Positions 10,000 through 22,506 of a DNA stretch of 64,000 bases are shown here, piece by piece (within the stretch, counting starts at the first letter, position 1; every line of letters starts with the position of its first letter). Origin of the DNA: Marchantia polymorpha subsp. ruderalis (Eukaryota; Streptophyta; Marchantiopsida; Marchantiales; Marchantiaceae); contig AP031355.1 in NCBI GenBank assembly GCA_037833965.1, positions 18,191,501 to 18,255,500 on the forward strand, given 5' to 3'. Position numbers and translations under genes: made by a program. The notes beneath the pieces were generated by a model. It did not search any database and was not told the origin of the DNA. It saw nothing but the letters and a program-made list of their open reading frames with translations.

Positions 10000-10569
10000 T
10001 TAATTGCGGCCTGGAATGTCGATGGGAGTTCTGTACTTCCTGGTCTCTTGCATCTGAGCAAAGAATGGGAACCCATCGGTATTCTGAGCACCTTGCAGCA
10101 CGCTGTTGTACTCCTTCATGAGCATGTACCACATCCACTGGCACTGCTTGGCGTCTTTTTCGGTCCGGGCTACTCTCGAGAGTCCGAGCGCGGCCTTCTG
10201 CCACACGAGGCCCAATTTCTTCTCCTTCAGCGCTCGACAGAATAAAGAGTCGCCTTTGGACCTCAACATTATCAGATACTCGACCTCTGCAGTGCTCCAG
10301 GAGGACTCCTCGACGATCTGGCTGTCGAGGACATTGCCCTCGTCGTCCAGACGCTTCTGAGTCTTGATGAACAAAGTCTCGTGAAGAATCTTGGCTCCCG
10401 CCGGCCCACGAGACTGCTCCTCGCGGCAGCCTCGTTTGAAGACGAGAGAGAATTCCACCACGACCTTCGTCTTCTGCTTTTGAGCCCTCTCCGGTTCCTC
10501 ATCGGGCCGTCCGCTTTTTCGAGACCCTGCCGCCATCGCCACGGTCGGCCCGCCGACTGGCGCCACCAT
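10000..10569 (-). CDS. Trihelix (Myb/SANT-like) DNA-binding protein, small
   Basis: An intronless frame of 189 residues. The ATG at 10569 is preceded 36 bases upstream in frame by a TGA, which supports this start. A basic N-terminus (residues 15-37, KSGR...AQKQKTK) leads into a domain at about 88-173 resembling the Myb_DNA-bind_4/trihelix fold. It has spaced tryptophans W91 (SSWSTAEVEYLIMLRS), W123 (LGLVWQKAALGL) and W145/W147 (KQCQWMWYMLMKEY), then GFPFFAQM, like the family's WPFF..M end. Family members bind GT-type elements as nuclear transcription factors. This one is short and lacks the long C-terminal coiled coil of many plant members. The domain call is by eye. A 5' UTR intron is possible, as a GTAAGT donor lies at about 10978 on this strand. 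Confidence 0.62.
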   Translation of the reverse strand: MVAPVGGPTVAMAAGSRKSGRPDEEPERAQKQKTKVVVEFSLVFKRGCREEQSRGPAGAKILHETLFIKTQKRLDDEGNVLDSQIVEESSWSTAEVEYLIMLRSKGDSLFCRALKEKKLGLVWQKAALGLSRVARTEKDAKQCQWMWYMLMKEYNSVLQGAQNTDGFPFFAQMQETRKYRTPIDIPGRN

Positions 10570-11880
10570 GCCCTCTTGCTGTTCAGTGATGCTCGTCCTT
10601 CAGCGCCGGCTGCATGGCGACCGTGCATAGCCCTCCGGCCTCGTTCGACGAACTAGCTCTCCATTCCTCAATCCTCATGTAAAGTACTCGAGCTTCATCA
10701 TCCATCGTCACTGATCAGAAAGTAGACACCAAGAATGCTCCTGCGACTGAGAATGGACAAGGGAGAATTCTCAAATGTCGCAGACAGCTCCGTCTAATGC
10801 CACGCTATCGGCCCTGCCCTTAGCGATTCTCATCAGCAGATTGACAAGATTTGCCAGGGGAAAACAGTTGTCAATCCGCAGACCTCCGTCTCAACAACAG
10901 CACAGACAGGGCAGGGACTAGTGCAGAGAATGCAGTGAACACATAACACAACAAGACGGGGGAATTTACTGACAACTTACAGATCGTGGGTACGACCCAT
11001 GACTGCTCACGACATTACCATGAACCTCGTGCCTCTCCGCTTCTCGGTTGGCAAGAAGCCGGCTTGCTTCTTCAGAGCAACATTGGCATGCGGACATCTC
11101 CACCTATGGTGTGGCAGAGTCTCCCTCTCGCTACTCTAGATTCTTCTCACGAACAGAGAGTAGGACTTTAGCACACGACTGCGTAAACTCACCACGTGCG
11201 ATTCAGCTTCGTCCTCAACAGGTCGATCTTATGCTGCAAGCCATTTCATGTTCGCACGAAATCGCCTCGCATTGAAAAGCGAATTCGGCGGCCGGCAGGT
11301 ATGTCGAGACTCGGTACTCCTGAGTTCTCGTTCAGTGAATGAGTATGCATGTCGTCATCCAGCGTCATACGACACAGTCGTCAGGGCTCGTACCTCAGCT
11401 TTCATGGAGGAATGGGACTCAGTCGCAAAGCTCGAGCCTTGAAGAACAAGGATCTCGTCCTCCCGCCATGAATCCGCTCTCTGCTACGTGTCCATGCACA
11501 CGTGCAGGATTTGCGCATGAGTGGTCACTACAGTATTCTGTCTCGATCATCATCCTCAAGCCTCTCTATTCTAGGACAATGTCTAATGGGGATGATTCAT
11601 CCTCATCGCCATTCTTTGATACAGTACCCGCTCCATTTTCCATGATACTCTCTCCGAATCATCTAATTCAGCACTGAATGATGTGGGGCATTTTCAGTCG
11701 TCGCTAATTGAGCTTTCCAAGGATTAGTAAGGATGAAAACCGTGTCACATCAACTAGTTTTCGTACAACATATACTAAAATTTTACATATGATTTATATA
11801 TATCAAATTCCAAAACATATTGTTGCTTTCTTTCAAGAATATTCTTAGTTATACTTCGATATCCAAGAAAAGAACGAATC
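10570..11880. other. Upstream/5' region of the trihelix-like gene
   Basis: This stretch is more GC-rich than the AT-rich blocks and continuous with the gene. Short plus-strand frames at 10986-11677 show no domain. It most likely holds the 5' UTR and promoter of the minus-strand gene. No promoter element was assigned. Confidence 0.45.
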
Positions 11881-11883
11881 TTG

Positions 11884-12124
11884 TTTGATAAGATCTAGAT
11901 CTCGAGTTATGAAGATTTTAAATACGATTGTATTTCTTTAAGTTTGGAGAGAAATGTACCAATTTTCTGGTAAAATCTGGCATTCTATTTTTAAATGCCA
12001 ATTGGACCTCCTACTCCTAGGTTTTGATAAGATCTAGATCTGAAGATGATTGTATTTGTTCAAGTTTGAATAAAAATGTACCAATTTTGTAATAAAATCT
12101 GTCATTCTATTTTTAGATGCTAAT
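11884..12124. repeat. Imperfect tandem duplication, about 139-bp period
   Basis: TTTGATAAGATCTAGATCT starts at 11884 and again at 12023. Both are followed by GATTGTATTT, AAGTTTG, ATGTACCAATTTT, TAAAATCTG-CATTCTATTTTT and ATGC-AATT. The CTGGCATTCTATTTTTAAATGCC part resembles the subterminal sequence of the hAT-like element at 29652-30425, so both copies may be relics of a related element. Confidence 0.7.
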
Positions 12125-15043
12125 TCCCGCGGATAGTTACAAAGCATTTGCGTGTCATCATGACTCGAACTAGTCTATTTCATGTGAAGCATGAGGTAGA
12201 ATGTAGTTGGAGATCAAATTCTAGCCGCGCTCGATAGACTACAAAATGTTCAATGTCTATTTTGCGTACACGTCGTCACTCGTTCAAAAGCACCAGGATG
12301 TTTATGAGAAGCGCCACCGAACCAAGAACACATAGCTGTTCCAGTAGATAGCACGAGTTTACAAATATCATAACGAGAGTGTTCTATTGCTATAAATTAA
12401 TCCCTCCACGATAGATAACAAGATGGTTTCTTTGTCAAAAAAAATTGCTTTGGCATGCACATCCGCGACTAAGATTTATGGATACAGATACAAAGAGTTT
12501 TTCAAGAATGAACAACAACAAATATTGGAGGAAATCAGCAACTTCTCATTTTCATTGAGGGGATGTATTGCAGATTAAAGCGGAGCGCGGTATCAACGTC
12601 AATGCAATGGAATTAAAAAATACTATTAATGTCATTAGATTTAGTCAAGATGCGTCATGACCAGGCATGGTTGTATTTGGCCCTAAACTATCTTGTGAAT
12701 AGGCGACTAAATTAAGGTGGATGCGATTTGGCACTTACGTGTTTCAACCAATGGGGAGTTGACATCTATGCAAAACATGATTCATTTCATTGATTCTTCG
12801 TTGCTTGAAGTTCAATTATGTATTCTTGTAAGTTCACAAATTACTAAATCATTTGTTTATGCTCTAAAAGAAAATTCTAAAAGATTTTACTTCAATTCTT
12901 TAAATTATTATTTGATATTACATTACGATTCTATGTACAAATTCATGCATACTTGAATTATCCCAAAACCTTCTTCACAATTGCCATTGCTTAATTTATC
13001 ATCCAAGTTTCAACTCTCTTGGAGAAGTTCAAAGCAGATTTGATCAGTTCTTAAGTCTCTATTACTTCATGTGATCCACAAATTTTCATTCAAATTTATG
13101 TATACTCATAGCTCATCCAAAGACTTTAATTTTGTTTTAGTCCCTCCATATCTCTTTCTCAAGTTAACCAATTTCTCCACTCTCTAGCTTATCACTCCTG
13201 TACTTTTCGTTCTGCATTCATTTTCTCACTTTACTAGTTTCAACCTGCTCCACTTCAACCCTTATTTCAGTTGTATTTTTCTACATGGCAATTCTTGTTA
13301 CTTCATTCTGATCGTTGATGTACTAACGGCTAATCCTTGATATGTTATGTTAGAGTTTTGAGGAGGGTGGTGATCCATCGTATGCACAAATATCTATATG
13401 TCTAGGGAGTATAGAATTATTCTTGCTGTGTAATGGTGACTGTTTTGATGCAAGTCATCGCATATTATTTCAGTTTTCAGCTCTTCATCCTTTAAGTTGA
13501 AATTGTTTTAGTATTATGTACACCAATCTAGCGATTTTCAGAAGAATGCATAAAAAATGCGGAGACTAGCAATCCCTCTAGAAATCACAAGTACCAAGGC
13601 CTAAAGTACATGCAAATCTTTACTCCACTGCCTCAGGTAGATGCATAATGTGCCCTTACATAATGTGCCCTTACAGACAAGTCTTAATTTGCTATAAATC
13701 AGAGTTGTTATTAAAGGCGTGTGCGTGCATATTTTTCCTAATCACATACCATCCAAGACTTTTGAAGACCATATCTTTATCACTTTACATTGTCCTCTGA
13801 TTATTATTTTTAATTGATGATGCTTGATGGGGCCTTTAATTACTAATTCTATGAGCAATTTGCATGTATGCCACACTAGACACCTCAGTCAAATGCATGA
13901 TTTACCACAATAGAGAGATCACCACTCTGATTATATCTTGTCCTAGGGTTGGGTTTTAAGCTGGCTTTGTGAGCCTTTTTTCCGCGCATTTTCATACCAT
14001 GCACCTTCACTGGGCTTTAACATGAATATGTGAGAAATTATCACAACAAAAAATCACTTCAAGTCCTATAAGCAAAACAAATGACAAATATATTGAAATT
14101 ACTTTTATTTGGCTTCGAACTTTTAAGTATTCACAAAGTTTGCCAAGCCGAGGGATGCCTTGATATACCATACCTTAGATACATTACTTGAATGATTGAT
14201 ATTTTCGAAGATAGGAGTGACGAATGATACTCGGCTATTCCATGCTCGTAAAAACACCCTCATGGTTAATTGTGGAAACAAACAGTTTCGGCGTAGCATT
14301 TCTCTTGTACATAAGTCGTGTGGGTCTTCACTTCCACTTAGGTTCAATTTGTCATGTACAGTATAAAAGATTGGCTGATTATCTTACTAAATACTGAAGC
14401 TAAACTAGCGAAACCGATCTCATGCTGGTTCCACATCAGATCGCTCGGCATCTCACTTGCCTTCCGGCTTTACGATAGCTGTGCAGTCAATGAGGAACTC
14501 TGCTGCTGATGAGAAAGAGCTCAGTGTTCTCAAAACATTCATGGTGACCACAGTGTATTCTGAAAATTTGCACCGGAGGTTTGTGAGCCGTGTCCAATTA
14601 GCAGGGTTTACAGCTCTTGCACCTGTGAGTTTGGGATCTCGTTACATTTACAGACATCGCATGTACCAAATGTGAGGTAACTTATGACAGTTTTACCCAT
14701 GGAAAATAGTAGCAATCATATAGCAGCAAGTAATTTATACAATTTCCATAACACAGATTGTACTCTATAATGACGTCTGACAGATATCTCGAGCCTATGA
14801 TCATTCAAATTGGTTCCTTTGTGATCATGATCGAGCTCGGTTAAGATCCAAAGAGATTAAAAAAAATGGAGACTGCAACCCATTCTTGTAACATTGACTT
14901 TTTCCCCTGGCTATGCACTTTTCTTATCTCCTATCTTCCTCTCGAGTCAAAAATTCTGGTATTGGTGACTAGTTCCCATCAGCTATGAATCTCGATCATG
15001 GACCAATAGTGGTGATTTATCCTAGATTACCCTAAAACACAAG
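12125..15043. other. AT-rich intergenic DNA, no gene recognised
   Basis: No frame with a recognisable product was found. A small direct duplication, ATAATGTGCCCTTAC twice, lies at about 13647-13676. A possible copia RNase H scrap lies at 14312-14395. The last few hundred bases are probably the 3' UTR of the P4H gene, which ends at 15044. Confidence 0.6.
14312..14395 (+). pseudogene. Possible copia RNase H C-terminal scrap
   Basis: One plus-strand frame reads HFHLGSICHVQYKRLADYLT, which resembles the end of copia RNase H (HFIRE...LADILTK). The match is short and nothing else of the element is recognisable nearby, so it may be coincidence. Confidence 0.35.
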
Positions 15044-18000
15044 TCATCTTTCCACACTATCGCGGATCCACTTTGTAGCGACCCACTTCTCTCCTGCAAC
15101 CACTGGGCAGCTACCGTGTAACGCCGCCTGCAACCAGATAAATACAACATCTTAATTTCAGAGCATGTGTAACGTAGACATACCGGAGGACAATAGTTCA
15201 CAGGTTTTACAATTCTTCATATCAAACTGAAGACCATTATATCAATTTGAGAGGCTTTCCAAAAATTTGAGTTTACTTTTGAACCCAGATCAAGAAAGGA
15301 AGGTCAAAGATCTTACGGCATCAAAAGTTCCATTTGGGAACATAGAGTAGAAAAGAAGTGCATCTCCCTGCTTAGGCTTCACTCTGAGGCCTATGCATTG
15401 CTTGTAGTCGTAACCCATATTCATGTTTTGATAGTTCTGCAATAGACGAGAGATGTGATTATATATTCGATCCTTCAGTGGTTATGAGGAGATATGTTAC
15501 ATGTGCTTCTTTCTTGGCTCTGCGTATGAGGAAATCAGCGATACGAAGAAACAAACAAACGTAACATATTCTCTGGTACGGATCTCTTTACAAGAGAATA
15601 TGTCTGTCGAACTACGAATTTTTTTCTCTTTTAAGTCGTCACTAATACTATGTTCAACCAGCTGTGACAGCGCGATGTACCTCAAATGGGAACATCGTCT
15701 CGCCACCTTCCTCAACATCGGAAAGATACAGGAGAAAAGATGCCATCTGCCACAATTCACGATTGAATGTAAGGTTTGGTTTCAGAAATAAGGGTACATT
15801 CTCCGCAGTGATGGTCTTCGGCCGAACTTATTGAACTTCTGCAAGCACTGATTTCAAAATTTCTTTTGAAGACTGAATATGAACAACGTATCTCATTAAT
15901 AAAAAATAAGTGACATTTGACTGTACCCGTTGACTCTTTTGAGGTCCATATTCCTCTGGGTTGAACACGTCGTAGTGCGAGTTGTACTTCTGTCCGAGCT
16001 CATACCTCAGCACGTTGAATGCCTACACAGACCGAAGGTGACGAACATTGAGATGAAACGTAATCCAAACATACATCCAATTTACAACCCAAACTAAATA
16101 GGGTAGTTAGGGGCAATGAGAATATATCATTTGCCTCGCTTCAAGAGATCGACTCTTTCGACCTTGTTCTAGATAAGATCTTGTGGTGCCTACCCTCAAA
16201 GAAAGGTGTATCGCTTACGAAAACTGAACAACGTAGAAAGAAAAATCTGCTACTTCTTCAGTCACATGTATGCAAGTCAAAAGAATGAACCTCTCCATGA
16301 GCTCGCGGGATCATCGTTGCCTTCGCCATTCTCTCCTCCACCCATGCCAGTGTTCCCGTTTTATCATGACTTGCAGACAAAAATGTGCCAGAGCTGCCGA
16401 GCCAAGTATGCTCACAATGAGAAAAGTAATCGAACGGATATTTTTCATCACCTTTATACATCACAAACCAGTGGAGTTTAAACACAGAAAAGCAGTTGCT
16501 TTCACAGTGGCTTTGAAGAAAATATGATTTCGTTAAAGAGTTTCCTGAGATATCACCACTTTCCTTCATTACACTCACTACTATTACCAAGTAAGACTGA
16601 GAACCTATTTAAAATCAGGTTTTAAATCGTCTTCTGATATTCTTCCACAACACCACGAGATTTTCGTGCCTCTCAGTAGAGGCCATACAAAGGGCGTTTA
16701 GTAAAAACCTTGTGGCATTGAACAATAGCAAGGACACGTGGATCAACGGAATGCAGAAGGACACGTTCAGTCAAGTATACCTGGTTCTGACATCCTTCGT
16801 GGCATCAGCAGTCTCTCCTTTTCTTAGTGCCAGACCTGATGGCGTAAGTTTTGTTTTGGCCAGCTTGATAATAGTTTCGCATTGTTGCTTATTTGCAAAT
16901 CCTGGAAACAAAAGTGCTCTTGGTTTCCAACTCAACACCTGTTTCAAATTTGCAAACCAGAAGAAGAGGAAGCTGAGAATCATCAACAAAACACACAACC
17001 TTTATCCGACAGGTTCCAGGCACAAGATCTAAACATTTCTGACTAATAGGAGGCAATTTCCAATATAAATGAAATCTATCCAGAATTCTAAGCGAAGCTA
17101 AACACGAGGATACATATAATGCATCTATATACGTGATTGGACAATCATCACTCAACCTGAAAAGGTATGACGTTGATCAAATCATCACCAGTCACTCCAT
17201 GCGCTGCTTGGACTGTCTCGCCATTCTCAAGTAATTGTTGACGATGGATTCTATCAACATCATTTTCAACCACAATTTCCTGTAGCCAAAGAGAAACGTC
17301 AACACTCTGCACATCCAAGTGAGGTGTAACCAGAAACTTAGAAGAATTTGAAATTACGTTTGCAAATCATGACTTCAAGAAATCACAGATGCACGGGCTA
17401 TATTGATACAACCAGCGTGTCAACTGCTTCTGGTAAGTTCAATTCGACAACCCACCCGCTTGAGAAACTTATAGCTTTAAGAAGACAACTCCCCATGGTG
17501 AAAACCAGCTTAATGGAATTATCAACCACCTCTTTCCACGACCAAGTCTCTTCCTTTCTCTCTTAACAACCTCTTCATGGTGTAAGGGAATAGGTCTGTA
17601 ACCTGGAGGTTTGAACTCTTTGCATGCTTTCTACGTACCGACTAACCACAAGACAGACTCAGTTCTAAAATAGCAGTAGCAAGCATTCTTCCACACTGAA
17701 CTCAAGTCATGGAACTCAGTGGTCAAGCATCCAGCGGGAATGACGACCAACCGGGCATAGCCCACGCCGCCACCAATTAATTGCAGATTGAGGATTCTGA
17801 ACCCCCAATTTCAGGAGTAAGTCTAAGTTTTTGTTCTGGTCCTAACACGCGTCACATATTCAGAAAGAGAGCGAAGGTGCATACATTTTGCAACGACAGC
17901 AGAAACCACTGAGTTTTTAAGCGATCGACATCACAGAGTTTGTATTTGATCCAAGCTGACGGCTTTTGTCGACTAGCCTGCACATCACAAATTTGCTCTC

Positions 18001-18341
18001 TCGCTCCTTCACCTTCCCATTCTCGGGCCCCAAGCCCTCAAATGCCTTGAATCCTAGCTTCTGTGCAGGCCTGCTGAGACATATGCCTCCATGACTTCTC
18101 TGAAACACACTGAAAGCTCCGAGAAGAGACTTCCAGCAGTTCGAGCGATGCCATCAATTCGTCTACAATTAGTTTCCTACGACCATGAGCTGCGAGGCGT
18201 CGGGAGAGTCCAAATCACCTGGTTATTCGAGAGCGAGATGTAATAGCCGAGGAAAAAGAATGCCGAGCACACGAGCACAGCAATTGGTAGAGGCAGAGCG
18301 TAGCCACATCCCCTTGCTGGCCTGCCTTTATTTCCCTTCAT
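15044..18341 (-). CDS. P4H: Membrane-anchored prolyl 4-hydroxylase
   Basis: Nine exons, in transcript order: 18341-18219, 18060-18013, 17279-17157, 16938-16781, 16393-16291, 16022-15927, 15746-15681, 15436-15317, 15127-15044. They join in frame to 306 residues, and all introns are GT..AG. The enzyme is an Fe(II)/2-oxoglutarate dioxygenase of the ER/Golgi that hydroxylates prolines of cell-wall glycoproteins such as extensins. It has a short basic N-terminus, then a membrane anchor at about 14-36 (YALPLPIAVLVCSAFFFLGYY), giving type II topology. The conserved body starts VLSWKPRALLFPGFA. Iron ligands are H201 and D203 (SHYDVF) and H283 (LHGSCPVV); the 2-oxoglutarate-binding lysine is K293 (GEKWVATKW). 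The AFNVLRYE...YGPQKSQR and DVEEGGETMFPFE segments place it with the plant At4g33910-like subgroup. Exon 2 (16 codons, KLGFKAFEGLGPENGK) is the least certain; it fits phase but lies in an unconserved linker. Confidence 0.94.
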
Positions 18342-21300
18342 CTTCTTGTCCGTCAGCTTGCAGCTTGAAGCAGACCAGAACTCTCTTATGCTTCTCTGGA
18401 GCGGAAAGGCGACCTCTTGTTGCTAATCCTAACTGCTATCCTGCGAGGTCTCGCAACGATCTGGTCCACCGGGACCGTTAGCAGCCAAAGATCTCCCTCT
18501 CGTGGACAGCAAGATGATTTTAACCCCAATCCGATCGGCACATCCAGAAGATGGTGGGCACAATTTCACAATGCAGAGACGCACTGCTGCTCTCTTTGGC
18601 TGCTGGAGGACAGCGACAAACATGCGTGCGACAGGGCATCCACACTCCCCGTTGTTGAAGGAAGGCCTCTATTTCGCTGCAGCAGATGCGGCGAGCGAAC
18701 ACGATCAGGAACTAAAAAGCCCGGAAAGAATTCCTCCCGTCGACAGAACCTCTGCTCCTGATTACCCACCGCCTTCACATGCGCGGAAAGAGACGGGCTC
18801 ACAGGAATTACTAATCCAGGACGACAGCCAACAATTTCTCTACCTCCCTGATGCCATTATCGGACCACGGGACCAGCGTCTTCGCCTCCGTCCCTTCCTC
18901 AACCTCAACCCAAATGGTTCTCAATCTCCTCCCTCAGGCCGCAAGCCGGCACCAAGTCTGTGATATGCTGCAGTCCCTCAAGATATCCTATTTTATCCGG
19001 CTGTTCAATGCGCAAAAGTTGCCCCCATCAAGCTTCCGGCACAATGCAGTGCAGTCAGTCCAGTCCGGCCCGGCCCCTTCTCTGCGCTCCCAATCCTGCG
19101 GTCACATGTTCGAGAGCCTCCAGAGAATCATCGAGCGATGGATCTCACTCGCCCCACGACCGGACATAGATTGAGAATATACTGACTTTTTGGACACAAG
19201 AGCGATGAAGAAGAGAAGACAAGAGCAGAAATCGAGTGTTCACAGCCGAAACGGAGCCGCGACTGCTCTGGTTCAGTGCCGTGCCACTTTCACACTTTCA
19301 CACTTGGATGGCTCGACTACTTTCTGCTGTCGCGTCGAGAATTCGCTTCGGCTTCGGATTCAGCCTCTTCTGCGACTTTCTGTCCTTCCTACTCTTCTTG
19401 CTCGTCCGGTCCGTCCACCTTTACCGAAAAATCCGATGAGCTTCATTCAGTCAGCAGATTGAGGTGGGCCTCGCGGAGCGCCAATCAGTGGCAGCGAGCC
19501 GGGCCCACAGTGAAGACGAGCGCATCGACTTTCGGAGCTCCGTCGACACTGGATCCCGAAAATTCGCTCGTAGGTGCAGGAGGAAGGGAAGGTGGTCGCG
19601 AGTGTGAAACGGGTGAGAATTCCACCCAAGGCGAGGAGGAATGCGAGCACGATTCGGTCATCGTCGTCGATTGGTCCAGAGGGGCAGGAAAATCGCGCTG
19701 CTGGAGGAGGAGGGCTGCGGTGCGAAAGCTAGCACCGGGGGACGGGAGTCCTGCATCACGTGATGGCCTGCGACGGCATGGCATTCTTTCCTCCCCTGCT
19801 TATTGGCGAGAGCTGCACCGCAATAAACTGGAAGCGCCGCGTGCATTAATGTGTCCGTAGTGCTGTACTTGCGAGCCCGGAAGCCATCATTAGCGCGGCG
19901 GTACTGCAATGTGGCTCGCCTGTACGCCTAACCGTGAAAACTTGATGTACCTTGAAGCCGTAATCTCCAATTAACCAAGAAACTCTAGGGGAGGGGAATG
20001 GGAAAGAGAAGTACATTAAATCCTCCAGATCGCTGATCTTTATTCTTGCTCGAGCACTAGCAGTGATCAGCACTTGTCCTTCCTCGTTTTCCCAAACCCT
20101 GGTACGTAAATTTTTTGTCAGAACATGAAGAAGATCGAAATAGATCTTTTCTAGACAAGAGGGTGGGTCTAGGCCATTCTTGATCACCTTCCTCGCTCAC
20201 GACGGTGGTACTACTGTATTACTGCGGGCATCAGGCTGATGCGCGAACCGCCATGGCCAGATATGTACCGCATTGCAGTGCGCTGACTTTAGGTACAACG
20301 CGGTTTGCTTCTTCACAAGTGTCGACTCCCAACTTTTCGCTGCCTAAACCTACGATCCTCAGCTGTGAGAACCAGAGCCTAACCCTCACCTTCGTCCAGG
20401 AATCGACTATCTCCTTTGCAATTGCAATTGCAATCCCTCCGGTATGATCCAGCATCATGTCCTCCGCTGGCATTTGTTTCACATCGGTGTATTGCTTGAA
20501 AATAGGGCAGCCCAGGTTCTGGAGGACAGATGTTCATCTTCTCGTGTGGGTAATGAGGTCGGCGCAATCTTACGCGCCGAGTGACATGTTGCAAAGATCT
20601 GTGTTGAGTGGAAAGCATGTATCAATCAACATTCAGCGAGAAATTCTACGATAGTACATTACAGAATGTTAAGCAGTATCTACTGCTGCTTGAGAGGGTC
20701 TCGGTACAATTAGATGGGCTCTTCCATCTCCCCTAACTCTACTTTCTCGATGCATTTTTCCTTACTCGCTCTTTCCAGTTTTCAACTTTTCGTGGTGACA
20801 ACTTTCAGCCGTCCAGCCCAGACACCACTTCTAAGCGGGTGTGAATTTCTTGCAAATCAGGGAGACGATGAGGACGAGCCCGTGTCTTGACAGATGAATA
20901 TGTTCCATACATTACAAAGCTACACTTCACCAAGCCTGTCCTATCGGATGATTCAACCAATGTCTCAGTCTCTCGCCATGAATCGAACCAGCTTCACTCC
21001 AAGTTCATGGCTATAATTCCAGTGAAGCGCTACATGTAGCGCTATTAAAGCTTTTATTATACTCCAGTTCTACTGCCGCTCGTGTAAATTTTGAGATTTC
21101 ATGGGTCCATTGGCGCAAACCTGAAAGGGTCTTGGCACGAAATTACGCGAATTGCTGAAAACGTGAGCCGACCCACAGAACTCGTCGGTGGAGTGATCCT
21201 GCTCATAAACAGGCTTATGTGCGATCCCACTCTTCACGCAACGCAGTCGAGAGACAAAACGTGGTTGGGTCCGGCAACAAAGCTGGTCGGTCGGCCATTA

Positions 21301-22506
21301 TTCGAAGCGTGCAAGCTTTGGAAGAAGAGGAGAGAACGAGATTGACCAGATTTCGACCTAAGCGTGATCCTCGAGAAATGTCTATGGCTGATGGCCAGAA
21401 CATGACGAGATATTAATCAGGTAGATTCTGGAGAGATTCGACAGCGATATCTCAGGAACATGCACGCGCATAGGGTTTGACTGTCGGATTTTCGTTTCGT
21501 GCCGCGCAGTTCCAGATCCGTGTCCGTTGACACATTGCCTTCGGCGTCCTGAAATCCAGGGACTTCAGAAATATAAAGTTCGGAGGTTTGGCAAACTCCT
21601 TCAGCTTGGCCTGCGACCTTTTGGTCTGAGAAGATGTGCAGCTCAGTGACGGCAATTTTGACAAAATAAATCCGAGGAATGGAAAGAGAGAAAGGAGCGT
21701 ATTCTGTATTCACGAGCTATGGATGGATGGAAGCGCTATTCCTAGAGCTCTGATTGTACACTGGAGCTCAATGTGCAAAATCTGACCACAAGTCTTTCGC
21801 CTCCCCTCGTGCACTGAGAATGGTTTTGGCCTCGATGTCTCTGCTCCGGCTGCCCTTGTTACGGCATCTCGGCCATTATGGTGGGGAAAAGCATCAAAAG
21901 ACAATGCTTCCCGAGAATTGAATTGAATCCATCGCCAGAGCATAGGTACCTTGCTTGCTTGAAGGAGCTCCCGCAAGATACCGACTGATTACCCCATCCC
22001 CTTCGACTACGTCGTGACTCAGTTCCTGAGGTAGAAAACATGAGCAGAGCAGAGCAGAGCATGAGTGCATGATGCCCTTGAACAGCGATGCGTGACACCT
22101 TACGCGGAATGTGGGTGAGAAATTCTCACTGAGCAAGTGACACCAATCTCTGCACTCTCTTCGATCGAGATGACGAAAGGGACAAGAGAAGAGTCACATT
22201 CTTGTTGGGGTTTGAATTCATGGTGGTGAAAGAGACGAGAGCTTACAATCTGAAGTCAAATCAATGTGAATGAATATGAGGAGGGCTTCTATGAGAACCC
22301 CCAGCAACGAGGGTAACAATACCCCGGCCTTGAAAGTACAGTGCCCTAAGTCTAAAGGTTCGAGCCTTATGCACTAAAACTAGGTTACAATTTACAGCGA
22401 CACAAAGACAGTGATCGACACCTGCTGCCTCACGTGATTGATCTACTCTGCGACGGAAGCTCGACAAATGCCTCGGGTTTCCAGCTATAGAACAACTTCC
22501 GTGTCA
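18342..22506. other. Intergenic: P4H 5' flank and ZDS 3' flank
   Basis: The first 1.5 kb (18342-19860) is GC-richer and probably holds the P4H 5' UTR and promoter. Overlapping frames on both strands here (for example 18502-18963 and 19276-19860, plus) show no domain and share the same bases, so I do not call them. From 19900 to 22300 I see no gene. The bases just above 22300 probably hold the ZDS 3' UTR. Confidence 0.55.

Noticed and set aside
18502..19860. Several overlapping plus-strand frames up to 194 codons
   Set aside because: They lie in the GC-richer 5' flank of the minus-strand P4H gene, overlap in different frames and show no conserved motif.
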